Positions 12,781 to 23,924 of a stretch of 64,000 nt of DNA are shown in pieces. The translations under genes were made by a program, and so were the position numbers. Position 1 is the first letter of the stretch; every line of letters begins with the position of its first letter. Source of the DNA: Selaginella moellendorffii (lineage: Eukaryota; Streptophyta; Lycopodiopsida; Selaginellales; Selaginellaceae); assembly GCF_000143415.4 (NCBI RefSeq), contig NW_003314342.1:747087-811086 (forward strand). Reading direction: 5' to 3'. The notes under the pieces are model-generated. The model worked only from the letters and a program-made list of their open reading frames with translations, did not search any database and was not told where the DNA came from.

Positions 12781-13760
12781 TGGATATTGCTAGTCCACAC
12801 AACAAGTGCAAACTAAACCAGTTAGGAAGCGATAGTGGTGGATAGTGTGGTAGTACCAGCTGCTGTCTTCCAAGTCATAAACCATCTTCGTTGTGCAGCT
12901 GATTCATGCAGAAGTAGCATGCACCTGTGGAGATGAAGAACCTATCACCACCCGGCTGTTGGACACTATGGCAGTACATTGGATGTGAATCAAGCTCCTA
13001 CCACTCTGATCCTGGTCCTCGTCCCAAACCAAGAGTTTGATTATGTCATCTTTATAATCCTATACAACCTGCCCTTGTACCAGCGGAAGCAAACCAACAT
13101 CTGGAGTACTGTTGGAATTGGAATGGCTTTGCACAAATTGAGCCTTACATTGTATCTTTTCTGCATCATATACATCTTTCCAAGCTCTGAAATCGTGACA
13201 AGCTGGGGGTCATGGTCCTTGTTAGGAAGTGGTTGCCATGAATTTGTGAGGGAGAAGTAGACCTTGTGCTTGCAAACCACATATAGAGTTAATCCATAAT
13301 AAGTTCCATTGAGTGGGAGGATCCTTGAGCTAAAATAAGACGTGAGACAAGTGATCCATATGGCTTGTTCTCCGTCGCAAAGACTCCAAGCAAGGACGTG
13401 ATCCTCTTCACCTCAAGTATATAATAAAGAAAAAATTAGGTTCATACTTTTAGTTACTACGAAAGCATGACAAACCCATCTTTAGCTGTGTGGCATGCTA
13501 AAGCAAGAGTTAAGACCCAACTATTCTGGGCACTTAAATACCTGTGTATGCACGAACATCTCTATAGGAGACTGTTTTCAACTTGAAGGATGAGAACACC
13601 CCCTATACTGTGAACCAGAAAAAAATCTCTTTCTTTGTTCACAACCTTGTGACCTTTTCCTTGAGACCACCATGCTCGTCCCATTGTCCTATGAGCACTA
13701 CCATATACTCTAGACCATCATATCCATGAGTTGCAAGGCCATGCCAAGGATATTTCTTTG
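12781..13760 (-). pseudogene. Decayed gene of uncertain type, possibly F-box/kelch
   Basis: Short minus-strand frames resemble a kelch-repeat protein: YFSLTNSWQPLPNK followed by DPQLVTISELGKMYMM (about 13,180-13,260), then a WDEHGGLKEK stretch near 13,670. Stops and shifts interrupt every frame. The resemblance is from composition and motif order only, so the assignment is weak. Confidence 0.25.
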
Positions 13761-14424
13761 CTCATCACCTAGTGAATAACAACAGCAGTAATTTCTGTAC
13801 CTCTTGTAGAATTTCTGCTATGTTGAATTATAACTTACTTTATAAACTAATACAGAAAAGCTGATATAGATGGCAAATAGCCCTAAATAGCCTTTAGGGC
13901 TGATCCTTTACAAACGAGACTTTTGAAAGCAAATTGAAACTTTAGCTTTATAACCATCTTGTGTTATTTGAGATATAAGTCATTTTTAGACTGTGCTTTC
14001 AATGTGAGAGTCAACACTTTCTTTCTAACTATTGAATTTTTTTTTTAGAATTCAAACGTACTAGATTACCTAACAAAATACTCAAAGCTCTCAAAGCATA
14101 GGCAAACTTATTATTGAGCATTTAGCTGGCAGATATTTGATACAAAATTAAAAGAAGAGCATAATTATTTCATTGGTTATATGATTTACTTAGTTGTAAA
14201 TTGATTTTTCATTACTTTAAAGAAAAAGGACTTTTAGGATTGTGGTAGTAATGAAAGTATATTTCTCTGAACAACTAATTTTGAGGATTGTATTTATTAG
14301 TTATGATAAAAATGAGAGACTAATAAGGACAAAAAAGCTTTTAGTTTCCTACACCACCTTAACTAATTAATTAACTTTTGATCCTGTTTAGTATATATAG
14401 TACAGTTTTAGTATATAGTTCGCC
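13761..14424. other. AT-rich spacer up to duplication copy B
   Basis: No coding potential was seen. It ends in a TA dinucleotide run at about 14,428-14,443, where copy B begins. Confidence 0.5.
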
Positions 14425-14708
14425 CATATATATATATATATATAGTACTGTTTAGTAAACAATATTTAGTCTTTTAATTAAAAAGGAAGAAAAATAAACT
14501 CTAACTTTATAATGTCTATATTTGATGGTCACATAACTCAATTTTATTTTTCATTTGAATACCTTAAAAAGCCCATATAAATGAATTTCATCATAGTTTT
14601 ATTCTAGAACTGGATATATATAGTAATCTTGAAAATTACAATAAATCACATATTTTCAAGGTCATTAGTGTATATGTAAAATTCATAACTCTAGTTAATT
14701 ATTAAATT

Positions 14709-15600
14709 TCTTTCTTTTATAAATTTAAATATTTAATTAAAATATTAAGGTATTATTATTATATATTTTACAAAAATAGAAAAATAACCTCAAAGATATG
14801 ATATAAGTATAATATATATAATCTATATAAACTGGAAAGTTAAATGAGCTCTTTAAAATATCACTAGTAGGAACTTAATAAATAAAAAATATTTTATGTA
14901 AAATAACTTTTATAATTTTTAATAAATAAGTAAGAATTGCTTATGCAACCAGTTTGAACAGCTAAAAACCTTTAAAACAATGATGATAATCATAAATTGG
15001 TTAGTACACTAAGTTAAAGTATTGCAATTAATTAAAACACTAGGTTAGAGCATCATAATATGTTGAAATATACTAGAGGTAGTAAATTGTAGTAAATTTA
15101 AATAAATATACTTCCCACTTTTGATTTCTTATAAAGTTAAAGTTTTAAAAGAAAATTAAAAAATATTATATGAAGTTTACATAAAAATTAGCATATGTAT
15201 TAATACTAAAAAAATCACTTATATTTAAGAAAAATAATAAAATGATTAGAATGATATTTTAGAAAAATATTTAATTTTTTAATTTTATATGTGTTGTAAG
15301 ATAAACCTAGAATATGGTTGGATATTCTGGGATATTTTACCATCTAACAGTTAATATTTAATTAAATTAATCTTTTACTTATAAACATATTTATAATTTA
15401 TAAACACTTCCTAGTATATTCTACTTTATTCTACCATTGAAAGTTGTAATAAAATTAGAATTAAATATATGTAAGTAACTATCTTAATTAATAGTGTTTA
15501 AATTTATAAATAAGTCAATTATTGATTATATTATCATTAAAAATTAATAAATAAAGCTTGTATGTAAATCTACTTGTACCTGAATAGCTTAAGAGGTTTT
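14709..15600. other. AT-rich non-coding spacer (copy B)
   Basis: This is the partner of 5305-6250, with a roughly 50-bp deletion near 15,555-15,592. No gene was seen. Confidence 0.6.
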
Positions 15601-15679
15601 GTAACTTTCCTACAGCAAGCTATAATACAAGCTCCAAATAAGAAACTTTTACTTGAGGATTCTTTACATCCGGATCTGG

Positions 15680-15792
15680 TCTGCATCATGGAAAGCCATC
15701 AATTTACTCTGGAACTTCCCTCACACCTGTGCTGCTCAAATCCAGGCATCCGAGTTGGAGCCATCAAGTCGGCTCTTGGTACCAAAGATTAT
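15680..15792 (+). pseudogene. Relic of an inverted subtilase exon (copy B)
   Basis: It is the same relic as at 6320-6443, aligning with subtilase exon 9 on the opposite strand. It carries the same deletions as copy A, so the decay happened before the duplication. Confidence 0.72.
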
Positions 15793-16119
15793 TCAACACT
15801 AGCTCTGGGGAGTTATGGATATTGGCACGCTTAAGTAAGCTTACTTCCATGTTAAAATCTCAATGTTTCATCTACACAAACCTCTAGGTGTTTGGCCCGC
15901 ATCCAAGAGCATAACGAGCGGACAAAGGAAGAATCAAGTAGCAAATTAGTGACGGCTCCATCATAGTGAAAAGCCATTGAAGCAAAGGATTCTTTGCCCA
16001 AGGTGGGGATGAAGAGGACTAACTTAGTATATAAGATCAGGCGTTGGCATAGAGTTCTCGTCTCTCTCATTGAGTTATCAACCCCAAGCACAAGCCATCG
16101 AACAGTGCTGGGATCTTAT

Positions 16120-16410
16120 GTTTTGTTGCTACAATTTGACAGGAAATTCTCAAGCATGGTGTTGTACCGTGGACTAGAAATGCTCAGAGCAAACCCCAGT
16201 GCAGTGAATTTGATCAATCGAAAGCTCTTTTATTCAACACCTCGATAAGATCCACTTTGAGACCAGGTGGAGTTATACGAGTGTTTTGTAGAAAGTTTAG
16301 GTACTGCGTTATTATGCCGAAAGAGGGCATCTTGGAAATGAAAGGGATTGAAACTTGACGCATTGTTTTGCCGCCAAATCTTGTGACCTGGAACATTCTT
16401 ATCATGTCGT
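16120..16410 (+). pseudogene. Decayed PPR gene segment (copy B)
   Basis: It is the partner of 6770-7060, with the same similarity to the PPR gene at 11,635-12,020 and no open frame. Confidence 0.68.
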
Positions 16411-19234
16411 CTGCCACTTGAACTCAGTGCCAAGAATAAAAACACTTCTGACCGAGTGCTTCTCACTCTTCCATGTCAGTGTTCCAGTTTGTGGGAACTT
16501 GGATGAATCAACTGTGAATTGGATCTGGAAACTTAGAACCTGGAACACGGATTTAAACCTGAGCTGTGGAGGAAACACCGCGACAGTCACTCCCGCCGGA
16601 GCTTCTACTGAAATGTTGTAGACCGACTTGCCAGCTCCAACGTTGGTAACTTTCCTGTTCACCACCGCTTTGGTGGAATTTGGCCCGCCAAACTGAGTGA
16701 TGGGAACCGCGATGGATGGATAGTTCAACTCCAAGTAGGAGTCCAGGGGTACACAAGATAAGTTCTTTCCAGTCATGAGCTCCAGCTGATCCCTTGTGTA
16801 GTTCCTCGTGCATAGAAACATCGTGTATTCATCCGGAGATATGTCGTAGACCAGGCCAGGACTAAGCGCTGCGACTGGATCAATCTGTCCGGCTCCCATC
16901 ACAAATGGTGAAGCTTCTTCCCCATTGTGGTCTTTGATTGGGCTCTTTGTGTTGTCCAGGAAGCGTGCTACAAACACCAAACAAACGATCAAAGAGGGAA
17001 AACTAGTTGTTTTTGTTCTCTTTGGTACCTGTTGTCATGAGAGCCGACTTGATGGCTGCTGGACTCCAACTCGGGTGCCTGGATTTGACAAAGGCCGCGG
17101 CAGCACTGGCGTGAGGACACCCCATGGAAGTTCCAGAGATTATGTTGAAGTCGGTGTACATTGGCTTGCCATAATAGTTGATGGGCTGCTCGGGACTCCA
17201 TGCAGCCAGTATGTCCACACCAGGAGCAACGAGATCGGGCTGTAAAGATAAGACTCCCAGTTTATATTAGTAAGACTCTCCTCCAGATACCTTAAGAATG
17301 CCATCGTTGGTAATATCAGGTCCCCTCGATGAGAAATCCGCAATGATTGGGGCTGAAGTGGTTTGTATGATCGTATGTGCTGGAGAGATGGTCGCTGTAG
17401 TATTCCTTGAGAAAAGTTTAAAAGACGTCAAGAAGTCTCAAACCAAAAATGCATGAAAGCTTGTGTACCTCGAGTTCTTCAGGTAGGCATTAATCTCGTC
17501 CAAGGCGCTCCCAGTGACAGCAGCTCCAGCAAGATCAAGGAAGGACACTGCCTCTGTCGTATTTTCAATCGCCAAAATTACTCCAGAGGCACCAAGTTCT
17601 TTAAGATGTCGCTGGATGGCCCAGGATGATGCAACGCCCGGACTGTAATTGCACAAGACAATCTTTCCCTTGACCTTCTTCCCATCCAAAGAACGTCCTG
17701 CACATAGGCTTAATGCCAAGTATGTTTTAGTGATAAGCTTTCATTCAGCTGAAACAGTGTTAGTTTTATCACCTGGCCTGTCCTATTCGATCAGATCTAG
17801 AAGAAGCATCACCACCCAAAATAAGCGTTGATATATCAGCCCGCCTGGGATTCATTGCTATTCCCTGTTATATATACATGAGAAAGGAAAAATTCACGAA
17901 AAACAATCAAGTACCTGAACGGTTTTAGAGTTTCCAAGTGTGATGTCGACCGAGAACTTCCTGTCGATAGTGCTTGCTCCCACTGTCAAAATCCATGGAG
18001 CCGAGTTCTCGATGGTTTGGAAGCCTGGACCTCCATTTCCAGCAGAACATGATACAAAAATTCCCTTCTGCATTGCATGTAAAGCACCAATGGATAAAGC
18101 ACCAATGGGTATGGAATCCCCGTCATATCCGGTGGTATCTTCACCCAGCGATAACGAGAGAATATCTACACCGTCGTGAATTGCGTCGTCGAATGCTGCG
18201 AGAATGTTGTCACCCTCACATTCTGGCGTGCAAACCTTGTAGATCGCAAGCCTTGCGGATGGATGGCCCCCTCGAGCAACTCCTTTTCCAAGAGTTGTTA
18301 AAAAAGTGGCGTCTGTTACCAGGCTTCCAGCGATGGTGGAGGCCGTGTGAGTTCCATGCCCCTGTTCGTCCCGAGCGTTTTGATAACGGCTCCCCACGTC
18401 CGAGTGTCCATAAGATCGAGCTCCTACAATTTTCCTGAAACAAATCACAATGCTTGAGAGATGAACCCAAGAGTGATCTTACTTGTTGCAGTGGATCGTG
18501 TGTGAATGATTGGTGATTTTGGAATTGTCACATACTCCTTTCCATCTCTTTGGCACCGGTCCCATCCCAGCGTCGTCGAAGCTCTTGGACTCCGGCCAAA
18601 CACCTGGAAGTGGATAATTAACTCGGAAGTAAGCTTTTTCCATGATTACCAGTATCCAGGACTCCCACAATGACATCCGATCCGGAGCTAGAGTTGAGTT
18701 GAATGTGCGGACCACCAGAAAAGCTGTCGAGAAAATCCCAAGAGCGTGTTGTGTGGAGACTGAGTTTTCTGGAACGGAAAACCTTAACCACGCCAGGAAG
18801 CTCTGATAAACCAACACATCAAAACTCGTGACGAAAGCTTCAAGGAGAGGCATACTTGCAATGGAGTCGGCTTCGGCTGCAGTCAAGAAGGCGGAGAAGC
18901 CATTGAAACCGTGCTTGTAGCTGTGAACCAGCGACGATTCCTTGCTAAACATCAAACACAGTGAGGAGAAAAGAAAAATTGTTGCAAGAGGATTGTTTCG
19001 TACCTCCCCTTGACAGAGGCAAGAATTTGGTGATGAGACGATGTCACAGCCTCCGGTTTAGAGCTCCCAGTGTGCCCCAAGTAGACAATGTATTTGCTAA
19101 CAGGCTGCCAAAAACACCCAACTTCTTAGAAATCTATCAAGCCGGAGAAAGGAAAAGATCACCTCGTTGGTTGCGGCAGCAGCAAGAACAGCAAGAGCAG
19201 CAAGCGAGAAAAAGACTCGCTCCATCCCAAGCAT
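16402..19234 (-). CDS. Subtilisin-like serine protease (plant subtilase, S8), copy B
   Basis: This is the tandem paralogue of the 7073-9873 gene with the same eleven-exon structure: 19,234-19,163, 19,104-19,004, 18,944-18,856, 18,802-18,650, 18,603-18,483, 18,434-17,915, 17,864-17,773, 17,708-17,469, 17,405-17,291, 17,239-17,029, 16,967-16,402. They join in frame to 759 residues. The catalytic Asp (LDTG), His (GHGTHTAS) and Ser (SGTSMGCPH) motifs are intact. Its PA-domain exon and Ser exon translate identically to copy A. Differences: 27 extra bases in the exon with the catalytic His, giving a repeated IGAL motif ([12 protein letters not shown]), a few substitutions nearby, and a different C-terminus (ends FKWQTT instead of ILGLN). 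Probably functional. Confidence 0.9.
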
Positions 19235-19504
19235 CGCTCCAGGGAAATCGTCTCCCCATGCGGCTCCATTTTAATGGCTAAAGCGCGGGTGGAAGCTCCA
19301 ACCACGGGCAAAGGCCACTCCGCCATAAGTCTCGTCCATTTCTATCGGATCACGCATCATATCACCAAAATCCAAAGAAAGAACCTCATTCCCGCCAAAT
19401 AACTTAAACCACTAAACCCGAGCTAGGGCATTGTTTTACCGCATTAAAACAAAGACTAGAGTTACAAAGAGTGTTAAATCACTCGCTCTCTCTCTCGTGT
19501 CTAG

Positions 19505-20082
19505 CTAGCTTCTATGACGCCTTTGCTGTGAAGGGGCCGCAACGCTAGCCTTCTTATAATGCAAAGTTTTTTGATGAGCAGCTTGATTAGGATGTACCCA
19601 CTGTCCATAAGAAGAATTAGCAGCTGCGGTTCCACCACCACCACCACCACCACCACCACCACCACCGCCACTACCAGCGGCACTACTAGCAGAAGGCGGT
19701 GGCGGAGGCCCTGGCGGTAGAGGTGGCCGCAAGACTGGAAATCCTCCGCCTGGATTCGACGAGCTATCCTGCTGCTGCTGGTGATGACTCCCAAGAACTT
19801 GGAGAGCTTGTTGCTGCTGCTGGAGATTTCCTCCACCTGCTGTTGGTCTTGGCCACTGCATTCCCAGCCCCTCGGACGTCGTCGTGTAAGCCTCGGCCGG
19901 CGGCTGGAGAAATCCCCCCTGAGAGCTCTGATGAAGATGGTGGTGACGAAACGAGGACTCCCCGCCGCCTTGGAGCTGATGGAACGCCTCCAAACCTCCG
20001 CCACCACCACCACCACCACCACCTGGCATTGGAATGTATCCCTCGTACTCAAACTCTGGAAGATCGTTGCCATCTTTGCACT

Positions 20083-20113
<31 letters not shown>

Positions 20114-22965
20114 GAAACCCGGTGGCCCCCCATCGTAACCCGGTAACGTCGAACCTGGTAGCACCGCGGTGAGAGCCTGGAGGAGACTGGGATGGAAGCC
20201 CGGCGGGAGAAGACCCTCTAGAAACGGAGGAGGAGGAAGGGCCGACTCGGCGATGGTAGCAGCGGGAGTTGGGCTACAAAGGCTCGATTGCTGGTGCCAT
20301 TCATTTACAGAATGCTGCTTTACAACACTTTGCGATTGAGATGGAGAGACGCTCTTCACCCGGGATGGACTGGGATGCTTAGCAGAGGCGAGAGAGGGGG
20401 GAGGAGGAGCAGCGATGGTGGCGGTGGCGGTGGAGGGAGCGGCGGTGGAAGAACTGGACTTGCCTCGGGAGTGCTTACTGCTGGGAGCTCTGGACGAGCC
20501 TCTCTTACTCTTTTCGGCGGACGACGGCTTTCTACTCTCGCTCTTGTCGGAGGGATTCTTCCGCCAGACGACGCAGCCCACTAGCACCTCGCTCTTGTCC
20601 TTGGGGAGATCGGCGCTGGGTTTTAACCGACCGTTTTCAGTTAAGAATTTCCAGGTTGCCTTTCCAGGGGGGAAGAGATAGAGCTCGTAGCCCGTCCCAG
20701 GCTCCACATAGCCCACACGCTCTCCTTTCTCATATTGATCGGCAACCTGTGACAAAACAAAGAGAGCTCCTAAGTGAAGTTCCTTACACACGCAAAAGAC
20801 ACGGGAACTTCTTCGTACCTCTTTGAGAAGCGAAAGCGAAGACGTAGCCATGTCACTCGAGTAAAAAGACATCACCTACGTAACAAAACGCACGCAAGAA
20901 CAAACATTAAGAAGCTTGACCAACCAACGTAAAGATCTTTCTTTGCAAACATACCGTGACCGCTCTGGATTTCGAGTTACATAGATCCTTGAGAAACTTA
21001 GCAAGAGGTCCCAGCTTTACTCTTCCTTTCACTTCAAGCTGCTTCGGCCACGCATCTAACTTCACGTCGTGACGTCCACTGCCAAATCCGAAGGAAACAA
21101 CACCGTCAATAACCTCGTTGGTGATTGAGATCAAACAAGTCCTAAAAAAGAAAAAAGAACTTCCAGATTCCTCCACGAAGCGTTAGCGACACGAATGCAG
21201 AAAAGAAAAGAGAAAACAAACCCGAGTCTCGAGTCTAACCTTCTAAACATCCCGTGCACCGCTGTCGAGCGAGTCCCAGTGAGTTGCAAGCTCCCCTCCC
21301 AAAGCTGTAAGTTAAGTGGCTTCTCTTCCCCGTTCATCGGCGATTGCTTTCTCGATGGCGAGCTGCTTTTGTCATTTTGCTTGCGCTCGTTGTCACCTAG
21401 CTTCCTTTTCAAACTATTCCCTGCTGTCGTCGTAGCACTGCCACTAGCCTTTTCGTCCGCCTTGGAGCCATCTATCGCTTCCGTAACTTCTTCTCCCTCT
21501 TTCTTTACGTCCACGGCCTTTGTGTCTCCTCCAGTAGTACACCCCAAGGACTTCAAAAACCCATCCATAGACATAATTTCGGGCAACCCCTTGAAATCAG
21601 ACACATCGAGTAGTGGAGGATCACTGCTAGCTTCAAAACTCTCGCCGCCAGCGGCACCACCCTCGTCTGGAATCGTGCCGCCAGTGTCGCTGAGGAGCGG
21701 CGGCGCTTCCACCGCTTCTCTCGCCGCTGACACCATCGTAGCATCAGCCGTAGCATCATCAGCCTCCTTAGCGTCGACCATCTCCGCATCTCTTTCCTTT
21801 TCGCCATCTACGACTTTCTCGTCTGCCGTTTCTTTCTCCTGAGTTCCCTCCTCTTCTTTCTCCTGAGTTCCCTCTTCTTCTTCTCCCTCTTTCTCTTCTT
21901 CATCTTCAGACCTCTCTTGAGCAGCATCTTCACTGGCGCTAGCACTCACGTCCCCACCCTCGACTTCCTTCACCGGAGCAACCGGAGCGTCACTGTCCAC
22001 CTCCATGATAATCTCCCCCTTGTGGGTCTTCTTCACGATCTTGCTGGGATTCACATCCTCGTCGGTGATCACCACCTTCTGCGCGCGCTCCTCCGCCTTG
22101 GCCATCCTCCACTGCGACAGCTCCTTGGACGCGAGCTGCTCGATGGTCATGGAGCAAAGCTGCTCGGGGCTCACCTCACCGACGAACACACGGGCCCTCA
22201 GATCTGGGTTGTTCTTGTCCTTGAGATTGAAAACCAGCGACCTCGCCTTCTCCTTGTACTTCCTGTTCACGGCTTTGAAGACCCGCAGCAACTCGATCTC
22301 TATGTTCTTGGAAACCAGCTTCGCGTGCTCCGTCACCCTTTCCTCCCACCGAAAGCCCAGCTCGTCACTATCCATCCTCATCCTCTTGCTAGGAGAAGAC
22401 GACCCCTTGCCACCGAAAACTTGGAGCTTGGAGCGCTTGGCATGCGGGACTAGCGACTCCTCCACCACCATTGGAGCTGCCTCGAAGTCGTGGTGGGAAT
22501 CCACAACGCCACCACCATTGAGAAACGCCAGGATCTTTTCCTTCGGGTGCTCACCGGCGACCATCTTGAGAGCCTCCGTCAAAGAGTCCCGGAGCTTGCT
22601 TCTAATGGCATCGGGTCCCTGTGGAGCGGCGATTTGAGGGTTCTTCTCTGCTACAGTGGAAGAGGGCTTTCTCTCCTGGACGTAGACGGGGACCGTCATC
22701 ACCGGGTTGGAGAATGGATCCATCATGATGCCGTAAGATTCCCACGGCATCGTCGGCTGCGGCATGCCATAGCCGGGGAACTGCTGGAAATCCTCCATCT
22801 ACGCGAGAAGAAAACAATCAGACTAATTCTCCAGCCAATGGAGAGAAGGGCTTACCCTCAGAAAAGGCTGATTCTCGTCGCTCGGCATTGCGTCCTGGAA
22901 AGAGAACACGCTCGCTCGTAAACCCTACCAAGAACGAATCGATGATTCCATAGCGCACTTACCAT
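19505..22965 (-). CDS. TFIIS central domain + SPOC domain protein (transcription regulator)
   Basis: It is a nuclear protein of the plant TFIIS-M/SPOC family, related to PHD3/DIDO-type factors; the SPOC fold binds phosphorylated RNA polymerase II tails in known members. Proposed exons: 22,965-22,963 (ATG only), 22,894-22,856, 22,798-21,240, 21,141-20,955, 20,875-20,819, 20,746-19,505. They join in frame to 1028 residues. The TFIIS-M region (EERVTEHAKLVSKNIE...LVFNLKD...LCSMTIEQLASKE) lies at about residues 165-265, then a long acidic Glu-rich stretch. SPOC starts at LWEGSLQL and crosses three introns (FGFGSGRHDVKL, GYVEPGTGYELYLFPP, LVGCVVWRK). The tail is low-complexity with poly-Gln and poly-Gly. 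The last ~265 bases were copied to 10,164-10,427. Confidence 0.88.
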
Positions 22966-23258
22966 TGCGAAGATCTTTGCGGCAGTCAGCCCGCCGCCTC
23001 CATTGATTCGCAACGATTCGCGCCCGCAACGTAGCCCCGCGAAGAAAAAGAGGAGGCGGCTATGGCGACGAATCGAGATCACTTAACCCTAACCGTACCC
23101 CCGGCAGTGCCGTACCAGATATTTGCCGACTAAACGGAATATCCTATTGCAGAACAAAATATTCGAATACCAGACGGAATATCCATGCGAATCGTCGCGA
23201 CCCTTGGGAGATTTTGCGCGACATCTAATCAAATCCGCGAGCGATCGATCGATCCGCC
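22966..23258. promoter_or_regulatory. Short divergent promoter region (SPOC gene / HMG gene)
   Basis: Only 293 bp separate the two start codons, including 5' UTRs, so the promoters must overlap. A telo-box-like TTAACCCTAACC lies at about 23,082-23,093. Such boxes are known in promoters of plant growth-related genes. No TATA box is evident on either strand. Confidence 0.55.
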
Positions 23259-23603
23259 ATGGCGAAGCGACGGTCGTCCAAGAGATCCGGGGGGAAGCGG
23301 GCGCCGGGGCCATACATGCTCTTCTGCAAGGCGAACAGGAAGAAGATCGTCAAGCAGCATCCATCGGCGAGCTTTGGGCAGATTGGGAAACTGCTGGGAT
23401 CGGCGTGGCACAGCCTCTCGCCCAAGGAGAAGAAGGTACCGTAGAAGATGTGATCACTAATCGAATGGATCCATCCAAGGTCGTCTCGCAAGAGCAGCAA
23501 CGCAAAATTTCCAGCGAATCGATCATCCAGTGTTGGGGCAATGCAGGCCTACGAGAAGAAAGCTAGGCGTGGGCGGAAGAAAGGCCGCAAATCCAAGCGC
23601 TAG
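23259..23603 (+). CDS. Minimal HMG-box protein (HMGB/NHP6-like, 77 aa)
   Basis: Two exons, 23,259-23,435 and 23,547-23,603, join exactly in frame to 77 residues. After a basic leader (MAKRRSSKRSGGK) comes a nearly complete HMG box: RAPGPYMLFCKANR, FGQIGKLLGSAWHSLSPKEKK and, across the intron, AYEKKARR. It ends in a basic tail RKKGRKSKR. The order and spacing match yeast NHP6-type single HMG boxes, which bend DNA without sequence specificity. Plant HMGB proteins usually carry long basic and acidic flanks, absent here. The first exon alone also reads to a stop two codons past the donor, so splicing decides the C-terminus. Confidence 0.8.
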
Positions 23604-23924
23604 AGCTAAGATCATCGATGGGTATCAATGCCGGATCGATGATACCTAGTTCTCTCAAGATCAATTGCCAGATTTCACACTACACACTGAGATCTTCTTG
23701 AATCCAACCTCTTTTCGAATATTCGTCTTTTAGTTTATTCTCTTGGAATATTTTGGTGTCCCTGGAATAATACTAAGTTCTAGGTAGAGCTTGGCTCTTG
23801 ACAACCCCGCAAGGTCACTGCTAGGATATAGCGGTAATGTGTCGCTCTACGGCCCTTAGCCTCCGATTGGGGCGGCGGCTAGGCTTACAAATTCCAGTGT
23901 CAGCGCTCCAGATTCTCCACGGCC
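23604..23924. promoter_or_regulatory. Spacer between HMG gene and nitrite reductase
   Basis: These 321 bp should contain the 3' UTR of the HMG gene and the promoter of the nitrite reductase gene. I see no clear TATA box or other motif that I would defend. Confidence 0.4.

Larger units (their letters stand above)
14425..19770. repeat. Segmental duplication, copy B (uninterrupted)
   Basis: It matches copy A but has the empty site of gypsy element 1 near 14,709 (ATTAAATTTCTTTC). The left edge lies in a TA run and the right edge at the start of a CTG run inside the SPOC gene, which continues intact beyond it. Copy B therefore sits in the parental context at its right end. Confidence 0.93.

Noticed and set aside
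19699-22921. Several plus-strand frames of 90-215 codons across the SPOC gene
   Set aside because: They are antisense shadows of codon-biased, low-complexity exons; splice sites and domains support only the minus strand.
23460-23566. Read-through of the HMG gene into a longer product in another frame (147 codons from 23,123)
   Set aside because: That frame translates the HMG exon out of phase; the spliced frame gives a clean HMG box ending in a basic tail.
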